From positions 32,804 through 96,803 of the forward strand of contig NZ_JAGGCS010000014.1 of NCBI RefSeq assembly GCF_022884085.1: a stretch of 64,000 nucleotides of DNA. Direction: 5' to 3'. The translations under genes and the position numbers were made by a program. The notes below the pieces were generated by a model. It did no database searches. It worked only from the letters and a program-made list of their open reading frames with translations, and was not told the DNA's origin. Each line of letters starts with the position of its first letter. The stretch's first letter is position 1. The stretch is from Paenirhizobium cremeum (GTDB lineage: Bacteria > Pseudomonadota > Alphaproteobacteria > Rhizobiales > Rhizobiaceae). Of the stretch, positions 62,035 through 64,000 are shown piece by piece.

Positions 62035-62895
62035 CTAGCCTGTCGAATGGCTGGAAAGACCGAAAACCGCATTGGAGCCACGCGACGGCAAGCGGCCAAG
62101 CGTCATAGTGACCACGTTCATGACGGGCAGAAGGCCGCTCTTTTCCAGATACTGACGGAAGAGGCCGTACTCCACACGGGTATCCACACGCACAAAACTG
62201 CCCGGAAGACCTGTCAGAAAGGCTTCGACCAGCGCGACAGCATCGACTTCCTTTTCCGCGATGATCGGGCCGATCAGATGGCCGCGGCCGAATTGACGCC
62301 GCATGGCAAAGCCACGAATCCGGCCCCTCCGTTCGATGACCATTGTCTCAGACACACGCCAGAGTTCAAGCAGCAGGGCGCTGCGGTCCACCCCATGGGC
62401 ATCGGCGTCACAATCAAAAATCTGCGGCAAATCCGTCGCCTCGGCGGGACGGGTTCGGGTTTTCGAGGCCGATATCGGACCAACGATACCCTGATGCTGA
62501 AACACCGGGCCGGTGACAAGTGCGCCGAGCGACCGATAGAACGGAACGGAATCGTTGCATGCATTGAGGAAGGCGGGGCGATCTTCGGTACGCTCGACGA
62601 TATTGGCCATCAGGCAAGTCGCCAGACCCTCAAGCTTCAGGCGCGGGTGGGCAATGACCATGCCGACAGCCGATACATCGCCGCCCAGGGTGAAGTACAT
62701 GGCAGAGCCGTGAACGCGGCCACTTTCGTCGACAGCCACGATACCGTTGCCGGCAGCCAGGTTCACGCCCCAGTCGGACTTCCTGTGCGGCCATCCGATG
62801 CTGGCCGAAAGGGCATGCAGCCCATCGAGATGCTCGGCCTTCATCTCCATCTGCAGGAGATCGTAGCTTTCCAGATTTACCAACGGCACGGTCAT
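62035..62895 (-). CDS. GNAT-family acetyltransferase, two-domain
   Basis: 286 residues. The first GNAT unit has GMVIAHPRLKLEGLATCLM (motif A), followed by NDSVPFYRSLGAL. The second half (RGRIRGFAMRRQFGRGHLIGPIIAE and VALVEAFLTGLPGSFVRVD) matches the GNAT_C/DUF1248-type domain that follows the first in many bacterial acetyltransferases. Substrate unknown. Ribosome site is weak. Confidence 0.82.
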   Translation of the reverse strand: MTVPLVNLESYDLLQMEMKAEHLDGLHALSASIGWPHRKSDWGVNLAAGNGIVAVDESGRVHGSAMYFTLGGDVSAVGMVIAHPRLKLEGLATCLMANIVERTEDRPAFLNACNDSVPFYRSLGALVTGPVFQHQGIVGPISASKTRTRPAEATDLPQIFDCDADAHGVDRSALLLELWRVSETMVIERRGRIRGFAMRRQFGRGHLIGPIIAEKEVDAVALVEAFLTGLPGSFVRVDTRVEYGLFRQYLEKSGLLPVMNVVTMTLGRLPSRGSNAVFGLSSHSTG

Positions 62896-63146
62896 GACGG
62901 CTGCTACTCACGGATCATGGTTTCTTTATCCGCGCGATGCTAAATTGTAGAGCCGAGAGCGCAAGTCCAAAACATCATTCGCGGGCTTTGGGACCGGCCG
63001 ATCTTCCCGTTCCGGTCCGGCACGGTGTTTCCGTCAGGGGGCCGCAGCGACCCCATCCTCGCGGCCGCTGCCTCACGATATCCGGCATGAGACTCCATAT
63101 CGGCGCCGAGAGGCGAGACCAGGTCCCGCATCCCGCCATAAAGGGC

Positions 63147-64000
63147 TCAAAACTCTTCCCAGCTGTCATCCTTGCCCTTGGGCGAGGAAAGCGCCTTGCC
63201 CACGCCGGAGGAGAGCTTGTCCAGAAGCGCTCGCGCGGGCGAGGCCACCGAACGGGCCGGCGTGTTTGCCGAGGCGAGGCGCAGCTTGGCCGCTGGCTTC
63301 TGAGCGACCGGCGCGGGCGCTGCCGTCTCCGTGCGGGCGAAGCGGGTTTCCCGCACGTCCGCGAAACGCTGCTCCGACGGCATGACGCCCTTTTCGACGG
63401 TGAACTGACCGACCAGGCCCATCAGCATTTCCGTATCGCGCGAAAGTGCCGTCATCTCGGCATTGGTCTGCTCGGCGGCGCGGGCGTTCTGCTGGGTGAC
63501 GTCCTCCATGCGGCCGACGGCGGAGTTGATTTCCTTGAGCGTCGTCGACTGTTCGCGGGCCGCGCTCGCGATCGAGTGGATATGATCGCCGATCTCGACC
63601 ACCTGCCCGGCAATGTCGGACAACACGTTGCCGGCATCGCGAACGAGCCCGACGCCACTCGACACCTCCTCGCCCGACTTGGTGATGAGCGCCTTGATGT
63701 CCTTGGCAGCGTTGGCGGAACGCTGGGCGAGTTCGCGCACTTCCTGGGCGACGACGGCAAAGCCCTTGCCGGCCTCGCCGGCGCGGGCGGCTTCGACACC
63801 GGCGTTGAGCGCCAGAAGGTTGGTCTGGAAGGCGATCTCGTCGATCACATTGATGATCTTGGAAATCTCGCTCGATGCATTCTCGATGCGCTCCATGGCG
63901 TTCACCGCGCCGCTGACGATCTGGCTCGACCGATCGGAATTGGCGCGCGCCTGGCTTGCAAGCTCTGAGGCGTTTTCGGCTCGGTCGGAGGACTGGCGGA
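63147..64000 (-). CDS. Methyl-accepting chemotaxis protein, C-terminal part
   Basis: The gene runs past the right edge; the visible 283 codons start within the signalling domain (RQSSDRAENASELASQARAN). The conserved hairpin tip INVIDEIAFQTNLLALNAGVEAARAGEAGKGFAVVAQEVRELAQRSA is complete and the coiled-coil return leads to a flexible Ala/Pro/Lys linker. The protein ends DDSWEEF, an aromatic pentapeptide (W-E-E-F) of the type that recruits CheR methyltransferase in chemoreceptors. The ligand-binding and membrane parts are outside the window. Confidence 0.92.
   Translation of the reverse strand, partial: RQSSDRAENASELASQARANSDRSSQIVSGAVNAMERIENASSEISKIINVIDEIAFQTNLLALNAGVEAARAGEAGKGFAVVAQEVRELAQRSANAAKDIKALITKSGEEVSSGVGLVRDAGNVLSDIAGQVVEIGDHIHSIASAAREQSTTLKEINSAVGRMEDVTQQNARAAEQTNAEMTALSRDTEMLMGLVGQFTVEKGVMPSEQRFADVRETRFARTETAAPAPVAQKPAAKLRLASANTPARSVASPARALLDKLSSGVGKALSSPKGKDDSWEEF

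Noticed and set aside
1..64000. Prophage, insertion sequence, toxin-antitoxin or defence system
   Set aside because: No transposase, integrase, phage structural, restriction or toxin-like protein was recognised; gene content is chromosomal core and metabolic.

Overview
The window reads as chromosomal DNA of an alphaproteobacterium of the order Rhizobiales, most likely a Rhizobiaceae member of the Agrobacterium/Rhizobium/Shinella/Ensifer type. Base composition is uniformly GC-rich. Supporting traits are the neighbourhood mutL-DUF2093-lpxK-waaA-DUF4170-cysQ-like-pmbA, an alphaproteobacterial-type HisRS, a short HisG with HisZ, a mannosylfructose-phosphate synthase/phosphatase pair like that known from Agrobacterium, a plant-type glutamate-cysteine ligase, and several palindromic intergenic repeats typical of Rhizobiales. 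The genus cannot be fixed from the sequence alone. I saw no prophage, insertion sequence, CRISPR array, rRNA or tRNA.

Layout. 1-2014: end of a diguanylate cyclase and a PAS-PAS-receiver protein. 2428-10490: mutL, DUF2093, then a leftward lipid A/Kdo block (waaA, a HAD phosphatase, lpxK) with DUF4170, a CysQ/IMPase-family phosphatase and pmbA. 10598-17881: Kef-type antiporter, patatin, rsmD-rluB, tadA, a membrane diguanylate cyclase whose C-terminus is encoded by an intergenic-type repeat, and a GNAT. 17970-23759: lipoprotein, ileS with a candidate attenuator, ribF and a HAD-IIA protein. 24000-26490: groESL with CIRCE and promoter, ending in a triplicated 103-bp tandem repeat that copies the groEL 3' end. 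26490-27236: AT-rich gene-free stretch, then a small PAS-like protein.

27754-33342: GST, DoxX, then leftward hisS-hisZ-hisG-methyltransferase. 33522-42609: a run of small operons (effector-binding-domain protein, Rossmann-like protein, a His/Met-rich secreted protein with DUF305, LysR/YeiH, HAD, two convergent Tag-superfamily proteins, tandem L,D-transpeptidases, a candidate lipid A oxidase). 43256-52591: two adjacent hydroxy-acid oxidation systems, glcDEF with a divergent LysR regulator and lutABC led by its own GntR/FadR regulator. 52775-64000: DUF3422, mfpsA-mfppB, Nudix, a PhoB box and a PiT transporter, rsmE, gshA, a DUF937 protein, a GNAT, and the C-terminal part of a chemoreceptor.

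How they work together. Envelope biogenesis recurs (lpxK, waaA, L,D-transpeptidases, the LpxQ-like barrel). Translation quality and decoding form a second theme (ileS, hisS, tadA, rsmD, rluB, rsmE). A third is carbon and stress physiology: glycolate/lactate oxidation, the osmolyte mannosylfructose, phosphate uptake, glutathione synthesis and GroE. The observations most worth following are the ileS leader, the groEL tail repeats, the repeat-encoded protein tail, the divergent Tag paralogue and the AT-rich island before the PAS-like gene.
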